Shown here: positions 16,627-24,606 of the stretch, piece by piece
Numbering within the stretch: position 1 is the first letter of the stretch
How the letters are laid out: the number at the start of each line of letters is the position of its first letter
Origin: Flavobacterium sp. LHD-80
Lineage (GTDB): Bacteria > Bacteroidota > Bacteroidia > Flavobacteriales > Flavobacteriaceae
DNA: 64,000 nt
Direction: 5' to 3'
NCBI RefSeq assembly: GCF_030929605.1
Contig: NZ_JAVFVS010000001.1
Location: 1-64,000, forward strand
The notes under the pieces: model-generated
The model's database searches: none
Seen by the model: the letters and a program-made list of their open reading frames with translations, nothing else
Told to the model about the DNA's origin: nothing
Translations under genes and position numbers: made by a program

Positions 16627-19600
16627 AATACTAAATCTTGATTAAGTTCAGTAGATAAAAGTTCCATAAGTAATTGTTTGCGCTTATGAATATCTAATGT
16701 AATTAATTTTTCTTTTAATTGAACCCTTACCGCTTCAAATTCTTTGTTATATTCATTAGAAAGTATGATTTTATCATCAAGTATTCTACCTGATGATCCA
16801 ATCATTTGTATGGATATCATTTTTTTGTTTTCACTAGATTTAAACTCATGAAGTTCAGAAGCCTTTATTAGACCTAGTAAAAAGTTTTCTAAATTTGTAA
16901 TTAATAATACATCCTCCTCATCGATCATTCTGTCAATTGATTTTCCTAATGCAGCATCTGCTACTGATTTAAGCCAAGAAGCTCTGTCATCTAGTGGCGA
17001 AATTAATCGTTTGTAAAAAATAGATTGTTCAGTACCCAGTAAACTCAAATTGATATTATTTAATCTATCTTTAATTTCAATTTTATACTTTTCGAAATCC
17101 AGATTTTCGCAGTAAAAAGAGTGAATAATTTTTTCTTCAATTCTATCTAATAAAGAATTATATGCCGAACGTATTTCTCTAATTGCATCTTGAATATGGT
17201 AAGTAAATGATTTTAAAACCTCTTCATCATCACTTAGGGAAATGGAATGAAAGCCTAAGGCATTTGGGAAATGATTAAATAAAGCATCCTCAGGATCTTT
17301 TGCATTTTTAATAGCCTCTCTTAAGCTTATGGCTTTAGGAGAAAGTCTTTTAGTATTTATTGTGTATTCATTTAGACCTCTGTAAAAACGCAAGAAATTT
17401 CCAAAAATAGATAAAAATGTACTTTTTGTACCTAATTCAATATCTCCAACTTGCACCAATTCCTTATAACTTTCTAAAAGATTAACTTTCAGTCCAGATA
17501 CATCATAACTTTTGATAGAATAATTCGCGGGTGATTTATGAACTAAATCTAATACATCTTCTGTTAGATATGGTATGAAACCATTAATTTCATGGAATAA
17601 AGCAAAATCTTCTTTGTTAATAATAAGAAATAGAGGAACCCAGAATTCGGTAAATCCTTTTTTTAATTTAAAAGGTGCTTTGCTTAAAATATCGTATAGT
17701 TCAGATAAATTTCTTCTAGAGGAATTAGCTGATTTTACGAATCTATTACATTCTTCCCATAATGGCAAAAAAGTAATATCTTTTGGAGTAGAAAAAGTAT
17801 AGTATCTTAGTTCATCACTAAACGCATGCATTCCAGTATCTCTCAATAAAGTAATGTAAATTGATTTTTCGGGAGGAAATTTATCAATTGGAAAACCAAG
17901 ATTCTCTTCACTTTCATTATTCAATAGGTTACGAATAAAAGATTTTCTTGCTGTGCTTATCTGAGAGCTCAAGAATTCCTTATTAACTAGTTCATTTTTG
18001 TAGTAAGGGGCTTTATTAAATTCTATATCACATATGGTAGATAGTGTTTCATTTAGAGCTTTTTTTGATCTAATATCTTCAACTCTCCCATTATAAAACC
18101 ATACATTCTGATCATTAGAAATGAATAAATTATCTAAAACTAGTTTTTCTAATTGTTGTTTATGAAATTCTAGTTCTTTTGCTAATAATTTTCCTGCATT
18201 GATATCTTCCTTGTGTTTTGAAATTAAAAAATACAATTTGTTTATTGTGAAAATCTCATTGTGGATTTGTTTAGAATTTTTATATATAACAAAAAGATTA
18301 CTCCCAGAATTTATTGATAATGCTCTTATTTCTTTTTCTTTAATATTTATATCAAAGATCAAATTAATATAGCCATCAAGAGCTCCTTCAGCTTTGGTAA
18401 CAGAATTTATATTTTGTAAGATCCGATACTCGAAAAAACGTGGTGTACCTTTTTCGTAAGAATTCTTTTTGACCAGGATAACCGGGAAATTAACCAAGTC
18501 GGTTATAGCGTCATTTATCGAAAAGTCATTGTTTATTTCCTTTGAAGCATCAGCTAATTCTTGCTCGATGTCTAAATCTGTTCCTTCTAAAAAATTTATT
18601 TTGTTACTATGATTGTAGAACCTAATAATTCCCGATTTATCCAGTTTTTCTATAGTATTCTCGATATCAATTAAATCAAATTCACTTGTGTAGTAGATAT
18701 AATTGGATATGAATTTTTTATCTAATAAGCTTCCTGCCTTAGTGAAAATATTAGCTAAACAAATAGTTTTTATTATATTAGTTATTAAATCATAATTTGT
18801 ATTTTGAATCAATTCAGCACGCTCAAGTGCTCTAAAACAAGTTTGCCATTGCAAGCGATGTGGATTATTCGAACTGTAAATTTCACCGCCTAAAGTATTG
18901 ACTAGATAGTCAAAAACATTGGAGATGGAATAAAATTTTCCTTTAAATGAAATAATGGAATATTTGGTTGTGTCGTTTAAAAATGTAAATAACGATCTTT
19001 CATTTTGTCCATATCTCTGCAAGGAATTGACCAAAATATTTGCAGATAACCAATCAAGAGGATATAATGACTTGGCTAGTTCACCAGAACTTATTTCGTT
19101 AAAACTAACAAGGTTACTTTTTTTAATTGCTTTATTTAGAAGGTTAAAGCTATCCTCATTTTTTTTGGGCAATTCAAAACTTTGAAGAGTATTTGATGCA
19201 AAAAACAAAAGTTGCTCAACAGGTTCATTAAAAAGTAATTCTACAAAACGGCCTTTAATTTTTTCCCATTCTTGTTTTTCGGACAAGGCAAGTGATGCAG
19301 AATACGAAATAAAACTTTGATGTAGGGAGATGATGAAGAATACATTTTTAGCATCATCATTAACCCATTCTGAGATTTGTTGCAATAAATAAAGATCATT
19401 TACATCATTGTTTTTACCAATAAATTCAAGAAATTTACCAAACTCATCGATAATTAAAACTAAGCCCCTATTTTTTTTGGCAGAATTAATTCTTCTGTTT
19501 TCCAGTTCTTCAATTATTTCATCTGAGGATGCATCTTTTAACTTTAAGGTTTTTAGTAAAGAAGCGCTTAAAGAAACATTATCTCCAACTAATTTTATAA

Positions 19601-19853
19601 AATCATATGAGCTTACCTTTGAGTCTACATTATTTCTAAAATAGATTTTTTCGTGTAGTAAGTTTTTTTGTAATGCCCAAAGAAATGTTGATTTACCGGT
19701 ACCATAATTCCCGATTAAGGTAAATGATTTATTGCTTTTTCCTTCACTAGTAAGAATACGATCATAGATTTGAATCGCATTCGGGGTAACAATATAATTT
19801 AAGTCTTTTGACTCGTCTCTTAATATGTTAGTAGATATATTATTATACTTCAT
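16623..19853 (-). CDS. sspC: SspC-like P-loop ATPase
   Basis: A 1076-residue ATPase: Walker A GNYGTGKST at residues 48-56 and Walker B LVLIIDEFGK at 131-140, followed by a long, mainly helical region without membrane segments. In Ssp systems SspC is the ATPase that works with the nickase SspB and the sulfur enzyme SspD; ATP hydrolysis probably drives strand handling at the modification site. The gene order SspB-SspC-SspD is kept. It overlaps the upstream DUF4007 gene by 11 bp and the downstream sspD by 4 bp. The DEFG Walker B also seen in the BrxC-like protein suggests a shared ancestry for the ATPases of the two arms. Confidence 0.82.
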   Translation of the reverse strand: MKYNNISTNILRDESKDLNYIVTPNAIQIYDRILTSEGKSNKSFTLIGNYGTGKSTFLWALQKNLLHEKIYFRNNVDSKVSSYDFIKLVGDNVSLSASLLKTLKLKDASSDEIIEELENRRINSAKKNRGLVLIIDEFGKFLEFIGKNNDVNDLYLLQQISEWVNDDAKNVFFIISLHQSFISYSASLALSEKQEWEKIKGRFVELLFNEPVEQLLFFASNTLQSFELPKKNEDSFNLLNKAIKKSNLVSFNEISSGELAKSLYPLDWLSANILVNSLQRYGQNERSLFTFLNDTTKYSIISFKGKFYSISNVFDYLVNTLGGEIYSSNNPHRLQWQTCFRALERAELIQNTNYDLITNIIKTICLANIFTKAGSLLDKKFISNYIYYTSEFDLIDIENTIEKLDKSGIIRFYNHSNKINFLEGTDLDIEQELADASKEINNDFSINDAITDLVNFPVILVKKNSYEKGTPRFFEYRILQNINSVTKAEGALDGYINLIFDINIKEKEIRALSINSGSNLFVIYKNSKQIHNEIFTINKLYFLISKHKEDINAGKLLAKELEFHKQQLEKLVLDNLFISNDQNVWFYNGRVEDIRSKKALNETLSTICDIEFNKAPYYKNELVNKEFLSSQISTARKSFIRNLLNNESEENLGFPIDKFPPEKSIYITLLRDTGMHAFSDELRYYTFSTPKDITFLPLWEECNRFVKSANSSRRNLSELYDILSKAPFKLKKGFTEFWVPLFLIINKEDFALFHEINGFIPYLTEDVLDLVHKSPANYSIKSYDVSGLKVNLLESYKELVQVGDIELGTKSTFLSIFGNFLRFYRGLNEYTINTKRLSPKAISLREAIKNAKDPEDALFNHFPNALGFHSISLSDDEEVLKSFTYHIQDAIREIRSAYNSLLDRIEEKIIHSFYCENLDFEKYKIEIKDRLNNINLSLLGTEQSIFYKRLISPLDDRASWLKSVADAALGKSIDRMIDEEDVLLITNLENFLLGLIKASELHEFKSSENKKMISIQMIGSSGRILDDKIILSNEYNKEFEAVRVQLKEKLITLDIHKRKQLLMELLSTELNQDLVL

Positions 19854-20733
19854 AATATGACTCTAATAAGTTTGTCTTATAATCTTTTGGTATGCCTTTT
19901 ATCTGAATTTGCCTTATTCCCGCATCATTTTTATATATGAATTCTGGATATACCGAACATAACTGTTCTATTAAATTGTCTAATCCATCATTTGAAAGGC
20001 AGAAATAAGAACCGATTGTATTTCTTAACTCTTCATAACTAATATCTTTTCGATCATCAAGATAATCTAAAAGGCAATATGCGAAAATGTTAATTGGTAA
20101 ATTGTTTCGGACTTCTTTGTTTATCTTATACACCGTTTCACCATTAGCGTTTTTAGAATTTAGTTGCGAAATCAAGTTTAACTCTAGTAAAGGCGAATTA
20201 AAATCATCTTCAATGGTCTTCAATGATTTTGTTGGTGTTGCATAGGATTTTACAAAAACTTTAAAATCAGACGTTAATGTATTTGGACTAACTTCTCTTT
20301 CATTATTATCTCTAATTTTTTTTTCGATGAATTGAATAATTTGCCTTTCAGAAAAATCTAAAGTAACTTTGTCGTTGAAATATTCGGAGAAAATCATGTT
20401 AAAAATACTCGCATAATTGCATTTACAAATTTTATATTGCAAAAGCCATAATGTACCCTCATCTTCTAAATAAGGATCGTATGCATTATCATTATTTAAA
20501 AATAGCTTGTTTGATATTTCTGAAATTTCATGCCTGTCATTTATCAATCCAAATGCCTTAAGCCAATGTTGAATTGATTGAACCATATTTTTACCAACAC
20601 CTAATCTTGATATTGCAATTTCAGGCCTGTTTAAAACCGTATATCCTTCATTGTCAATTAGTTTTGTGCCTTTTGACAACCACTGTTGTCTACAATGAAA
20701 GGTGTCATGACCTGAAAATTTTAAAGTATTCAT
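19843..20733 (-). CDS. sspB: DUF4007 protein, SspB-like DNA nickase candidate
   Basis: A canonical DUF4007 protein of 296 aa: FSGHDTFHCRQQWLSKG at residues 5-21, a helical middle with EDEGTLWLLQY, and a C-terminal region with ISYEELR and a final ESYYEV. SspB, the nicking component of single-strand phosphorothioation, belongs to this family (from memory). It is the first gene of a five-gene minus-strand operon, with a perfect 22-bp palindrome 35 bp before its ATG. A second, divergent DUF4007 protein is encoded at 2826-3614. Confidence 0.82.
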   Translation of the reverse strand: MNTLKFSGHDTFHCRQQWLSKGTKLIDNEGYTVLNRPEIAISRLGVGKNMVQSIQHWLKAFGLINDRHEISEISNKLFLNNDNAYDPYLEDEGTLWLLQYKICKCNYASIFNMIFSEYFNDKVTLDFSERQIIQFIEKKIRDNNEREVSPNTLTSDFKVFVKSYATPTKSLKTIEDDFNSPLLELNLISQLNSKNANGETVYKINKEVRNNLPINIFAYCLLDYLDDRKDISYEELRNTIGSYFCLSNDGLDNLIEQLCSVYPEFIYKNDAGIRQIQIKGIPKDYKTNLLESYYEV

Positions 20734-20767
20734 ATGAAAAAATTAGTACTGCAAGTTACTAAATTTA

Positions 20768-20789
20768 CTATGGATGAATTCATCCATAG
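20768..20789. promoter_or_regulatory. perfect 22-bp palindrome, putative operator of the sspBCD operon
   Basis: Each half reads CTATGGATGAA, with no mismatch over 22 bp. It is centred about 46 bp upstream of the sspB start. On the minus strand TAAATTTA, close to the TAnnTTTG -7 motif of Bacteroidota, follows it directly, so a bound dimer would cover the promoter. A degenerate copy lies before sspA (1457-1478). No T-run follows, so a terminator is unlikely. Confidence 0.65.
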
Positions 20790-21050
20790 CGTAAAACTTA
20801 TGAAAATAACACTTTTTACTGTTTAAATATTTGAAAATCAATGATTTATGTGTTTTTGTATTGTTTTGTTCAATTTGTTTGTTAAGGTTATTTTGGTTTA
20901 ATTGGTTTTATAATGATATAATTTTGCATGTGTATAGAAACTACGGTTAATTGTAAAAAACAGATAGTAGATTATCTAAAAAATGGAGCTTTGACTTAAA
21001 TAAGAGTCAATAGAAAGAAAGCTATTAATATTAAAAAACAACCAAAAACT
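20790..21050. other. spacer between the sspB operon and the gmrSD-like gene
   Basis: Strongly AT-rich divergent promoter region. A short sequence around 20983 (ATG followed by three codons and a stop) precedes the GmrSD gene but codes for nothing recognisable. No further repeat or RNA is seen. Confidence 0.35.
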
Positions 21051-22886
21051 TTGGAACAACCGAAAACATTTGGAGAGATTATCAAACCTTTTTCCTTTAC
21101 AATTCCTGATTATCAAAGAGCTTATTCCTGGGGTGAAAAACAGTTAATAGCTTTTGTTAATGACATTTTGGAATATTATGCTAAAACTGATGATGAGCAA
21201 TCTGACAATAAAAACTATTATCTTGGCCATTATATTTTAGAAGGAAAATACGGGACAGCTGAATATGAGATAATTGACGGGCAGCAGCGTATCAGTACTG
21301 TTTATTTATTTTTACTAGTCTGCAAGCATCTGAAAAAAGATTGTGACTATTATAAGCAGATTAATCTAACACCTGTTTCTTATGACAAGGACGGGTTGAA
21401 TGTTCTTGTAAATGCTTTAGAAACAAACGGAGGTAATATAAATGTAAGACTAACGGAATTGTTAAACGATACGGGAAATAAGACCATGTCTTTCGTAAGA
21501 ATGTTAGATGCGGTCAGATTATTTTTTGATTGTTTTTCAGAAGGGAAAAAGTTACCAAAATTAGACGTTAATAAAATTGACAAATATGTAGATGTAATAG
21601 ATAAAGCACATTGCTCTGTTGCCTGCTATACTGATAAAGCGGTTGCTTCTCAGATTTTTGAATTACACAATACGCGCGGGATAGCACTCTCTGAGACAGA
21701 AAAAGTCAAAGCGCTGTTGATGAAGAATGTCTACATCAATTCACAAAATTCCAATGCAGAAATTGAAAAGATTCAAAATGCTTTTGCACGCATTTTTGAA
21801 ATGGAGGAAAAAGCAAGCGATGTCTGGCTGCGTGGTGATTTATCATTAGACACTATATTGATGCATCATCTGCAAGCTGTGGAAAACGGTCATAAAAAAG
21901 AGAATTTCGGCTTACCTCAAGGAATCTCAGGAGATAATGGCTCTTTTGAATACGTTAAAAAAGCATTATTAAAAAAAAACGATAAAAATAAAATTGTTGA
22001 ATATGCGATAAATGTAGCTGAACAATTTGAAAAATCAATGAATATCCTTGTCAATAAAATTCCAAAAGCTGATCAAGAAAACCCTCTAATTGGTGATGTT
22101 CTACTTTTAGATAAAAACCGAAGCATTATATTTTTACTTCGAGCTTTCAGATCGGGAAACCCAATTGAAAATAAACTAATCGAGCGTTGGGAGAACTTTC
22201 TGATCTGTTATGAAATCATATACTGGAATGGTTATTATTATAATGCGAAAGCATCCCGAAATGAGTTCCAAATTATTTACAAATCAATTGAAAATGGTTC
22301 GAATTTAGATAAATGCAATAGTTTACTATCTCAGTTTTATAAAGGAGAAAGAAAATTTTCATACCGCTGGGAACATTTAGGCAATAATGCAGGCAGGTTA
22401 TTTAATACAGAAAAAAAGAAATGGATCAAGGATGCGTACGGGTGGAATAAAACGGCTTATTTTTTATATAAATTTGAAATAGGTCATGATGCTGATTACA
22501 GAATGATCAGAGAAAGCATTTATAAAAAAGATTCCATTGCAATAGATCATATTGTTGCCAGAAGTCTGGAATGGAAAGATTTAGGAATTGAAAATTATTC
22601 TCAACAAAAGATTCAAGCGGATTTACTCTGGAAAGAAATCTCGAGTGTTATCAATGGTATTGGAAATCTCTCCCTAACTACATCAAGTGCTAATTCTTCC
22701 GATTCAAACGGATTACCAAGTAAACATTTAAATTCTTTCAAAAGATTTGGGCTGGTCAAAACTGTAGAGCAAGTAGGATTCTGGAATAATCCCGAAGAAT
22801 TTGCTTCTAAAATTTCTGAAAGAAGCGAAGCAATTCTAGCTTTTATTAGCGATAAAATCATAAATAAGAAAGACATTTGGAGTTAG
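21051..22886 (+). CDS. GmrSD-like DUF262-DUF1524 nuclease (SspE-type effector candidate)
   Basis: A 611-residue fusion. The N-terminal DUF262 domain has IPDYQRAYSW (residues 18-27) and IIDGQQRIST (74-83); the C-terminal DUF1524 His-Me/HNH domain has AIDHIVARS near residue 497 and an NGIGNLSLT stretch. The same architecture is found in type IV restriction enzymes that cut modified DNA (GmrSD) and in SspE, which senses phosphorothioation and restricts phage. Next to sspBCD it is the obvious restriction partner. The start is a TTG at 21051: the frame has a stop at 20997 and no ATG, and homologues begin close to the EPKTF segment. It is divergent from sspB and ends in a clear terminator. Confidence 0.82.
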   Translation: MEQPKTFGEIIKPFSFTIPDYQRAYSWGEKQLIAFVNDILEYYAKTDDEQSDNKNYYLGHYILEGKYGTAEYEIIDGQQRISTVYLFLLVCKHLKKDCDYYKQINLTPVSYDKDGLNVLVNALETNGGNINVRLTELLNDTGNKTMSFVRMLDAVRLFFDCFSEGKKLPKLDVNKIDKYVDVIDKAHCSVACYTDKAVASQIFELHNTRGIALSETEKVKALLMKNVYINSQNSNAEIEKIQNAFARIFEMEEKASDVWLRGDLSLDTILMHHLQAVENGHKKENFGLPQGISGDNGSFEYVKKALLKKNDKNKIVEYAINVAEQFEKSMNILVNKIPKADQENPLIGDVLLLDKNRSIIFLLRAFRSGNPIENKLIERWENFLICYEIIYWNGYYYNAKASRNEFQIIYKSIENGSNLDKCNSLLSQFYKGERKFSYRWEHLGNNAGRLFNTEKKKWIKDAYGWNKTAYFLYKFEIGHDADYRMIRESIYKKDSIAIDHIVARSLEWKDLGIENYSQQKIQADLLWKEISSVINGIGNLSLTTSSANSSDSNGLPSKHLNSFKRFGLVKTVEQVGFWNNPEEFASKISERSEAILAFISDKIINKKDIWS

Positions 22887-22983
22887 TCTTTCCTACCCAT
22901 TTTAAATGGATTATCTTTTCCGAGTTGTTTAAATTAATCGAAGTAAAGATAGAATCTTATCAGAAGCCAGAAAAATCAGTATA

Positions 22984-23017
22984 CCTCCGAATGTTTAAAT
23001 TTGGAGGATCTTTTTTT
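22984..23017 (+). terminator. terminator of the gmrSD-like gene
   Basis: Stem CCTCCGAA/TTTGGAGG (one G-T pair) with an 8-nt loop, followed by ATC and seven T. It ends transcription about 100 bp after the GmrSD stop, before the convergent YhcG gene. Confidence 0.7.
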
Positions 23018-23051
23018 GATTTGAGTAAATTGTATAATAACGAGATTATTT

Positions 23052-24053
23052 TTATTTTAACAATTCCTGCATTTTCTGCTGAAGTAATTGTTTGTCTGGA
23101 AGCTGGATTTTATATTCAGCCACCATAGTAGAAGAAAGGCTTCTGTTGAGAGCATACTCTACTACCTTACTGTCTTTGTCGGTACATAACAATATCCCAA
23201 TACTTGGATTTTCATTGGATTTCTTTACATCACGATCCAATGCTTCCAAATAAAAATTTAGCTGTCCTAAATGTTCCGGTTTAAATTTATCCGCTTTTAA
23301 TTCAAAAGCAACCAGACACTGTAATCCTCTATGGTAAAATAAAAGGTCAATATAAAAATCGCTATTGCCAACCTGCAGTTTGTATTCCTGATCAATGAAG
23401 ATAAAATCTTTGCCTAATTCCAAAATAAAATTCTTCATCTGTTTAATTAATGCCTGCTGTAATTCGTTTTCACTATAAGATTCAGAGAGATTCAAAAAAT
23501 CAAAAATATAACTGTCCTTAAAAGTATTATTGACATCCGTATGTATTTCTCGCACCAGTGGTGCGAGTTTTGAATTACCAATCATAGTTCTTTCAAAAAG
23601 GCTTGATGAAATCTGGCGTTCGAGTTCTCGTTTGCTATAGTTTTCCCTTTTAGAAAAGCTAAGATAAAACTCGCGTTCTTCTACTGTTTTGCATCTTGAA
23701 AAAATAATCAGATTATTGGACCAGTTAATTTCCCGCACCAGTGGTGCGAGTTTTGGTGTATCTCTATAAATCTCATAAAACTGTCGCATACGCCAAAGAT
23801 TCGCATCTGAAAACCCTTTTAAATCCGGTTCACTTTTCTGCAGAAAATCGGCCAGTTCTTTCACAACTGATTTCCCCCATTCTTCGGTTTCAATACGATT
23901 GTGGATATACTGTCCAATATTCCAGTACAGATTGATCATTTCAGTGTTAACTGCTGTAATAGCATTTGATCTGGATTGTTTTATTAATTGGATTATATCG
24001 GTAAATTGTTCCTGTATCATTATTTCTAAGTTTAAGTTTTTATTTATTATCAT
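23052..24053 (-). CDS. YhcG-family PDDEXK nuclease (DUF1016)
   Basis: A 333-residue protein with an N-terminal DUF1016 helical region (NLYWNIGQYIHNR, WGKSVVKELADFLQ, FSDANLWRMRQFY) and a C-terminal PDDEXK nuclease domain, where NSDFYIDLLFYHRG and VAFELKADKF supply the Asp and Glu-x-Lys. These proteins are frequent in defence islands and are related to RpnC-like nucleases; the natural role is unclear. The better start is probably the Met at residue 12 (24020). Two places in the gene encode Lys-Leu-Ala-Pro-Leu-Val-Arg-Glu-Ile from a nearly identical palindromic DNA block. It overlaps the MobC fragment downstream end by 4 bp. Confidence 0.85.
   Translation of the reverse strand: MIINKNLNLEIMIQEQFTDIIQLIKQSRSNAITAVNTEMINLYWNIGQYIHNRIETEEWGKSVVKELADFLQKSEPDLKGFSDANLWRMRQFYEIYRDTPKLAPLVREINWSNNLIIFSRCKTVEEREFYLSFSKRENYSKRELERQISSSLFERTMIGNSKLAPLVREIHTDVNNTFKDSYIFDFLNLSESYSENELQQALIKQMKNFILELGKDFIFIDQEYKLQVGNSDFYIDLLFYHRGLQCLVAFELKADKFKPEHLGQLNFYLEALDRDVKKSNENPSIGILLCTDKDSKVVEYALNRSLSSTMVAEYKIQLPDKQLLQQKMQELLK
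23549..23567. repeat. 19-bp palindrome inside the YhcG gene, copy 1
   Basis: Perfect inverted repeat with 9-bp arms CTCGCACCA/TGGTGCGAG around one G. The 22-bp block at 23551-23572 recurs exactly at 23734-23755 and codes for the same residues in frame. Confidence 0.7.
23732..23750. repeat. 19-bp palindrome inside the YhcG gene, copy 2
   Basis: Second copy of the block at 23549-23567, with one arm mismatch (CCCGCACCA). Both encode the LAPLVREI stretch at two separate, normally homologous positions of the protein. Confidence 0.65.
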
Positions 24054-24391
24054 TTCTTAATTACCAGATGGCTCAATTCAATATCATTTAATAATCTTTC
24101 CTTTTCAGTATAAATGATATCCTTGATGTCTTTTTTTATCTGCAAATAATTCCGCTGGACCATAGAGTTATCAACTTTTCTAATAACAGGAATATCTATA
24201 TATTGATCCTGTTCCTCTTTCAATGCTTTATGGTCATTGATGATTTCAGAATGAAATGTTTTAAGTTCTATTTTACAATCAGGGTCATCTGCTACCATAC
24301 CCACAAACTCACCGGAACTAAGTCCCGAAATTTTGGATGGAGGTACTGCAGATTCTAATTGTTTGGATCGGCTAATTGAAGTATCTCCTCC
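24050..24391 (-). pseudogene. C-terminal fragment of a MobC/TraG-type coupling protein
   Basis: The minus-strand frame reads DTSISRSKQLESAVPPSKISG, then LSSGEFVGMVADDPDCK, LKTFHSEIINDH and ends SHLVIKK. This is the C-terminus of the VirD4-family type IV coupling protein (MobC/TraG) of Bacteroidota integrative elements, which brings relaxase-bound DNA to the secretion channel. Everything upstream is missing: the homology stops at about 24391 and an in-frame TAG lies a little further up. Only the last about 110 residues of a roughly 650-residue protein remain, so it is inactive. It records a deletion or an insertion breakpoint in the transfer region of the element. Confidence 0.75.
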
Positions 24392-24576
24392 TGAATAATG
24401 TTGGTAAAATTGACGCTGAAGCAGAAAATATTTTTGTATTTGCTATTCCAAAATTTACTATTCCGGAAAAAAAATATTTAGCCATACAGCTAATGGAAAA
24501 AAATGGAGGCAGACATTTAGAAGAACATGTCAAGAATACAAAACTGGTACAGGTAACTGTACTTCCCAAACTATAA
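24376..24576 (+). CDS. short unknown frame, probable gene fragment at a recombination scar
   Basis: A 66-residue frame with only a TTG start that overlaps the MobC fragment on the other strand. From about residue 8 it reads like the end of a folded protein (IFVFAIPKFTIPEKKYLAIQ, then HLEEHVKNTKLVQVTVLPKL), and the junction with the MobC homology lies in this same stretch. I do not recognise the family. It is 30 bp upstream of the next mobile-element gene in the same orientation, so it may be the truncated 3' end of the gene that originally preceded it. Confidence 0.35.
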   Translation: MKYLLLNNVGKIDAEAENIFVFAIPKFTIPEKKYLAIQLMEKNGGRHLEEHVKNTKLVQVTVLPKL

Positions 24577-24606
24577 CCTAATATAATAATTTAAAAAATT
24601 GAAATC

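Noticed and set aside
2826..20733. A PglX-type DNA methyltransferase in the BREX-like locus
   Set aside because: No NPPY/DPPY or FxGxG methylase motifs were found in any large frame; the PAPS-reductase-family gene takes this place, as in type 4 BREX.
22877..23128. 83-residue plus-strand frame after the GmrSD-like gene
   Set aside because: It runs through the terminator at 22984-23017 and into the opposite YhcG gene; the protein shows no family-like features.
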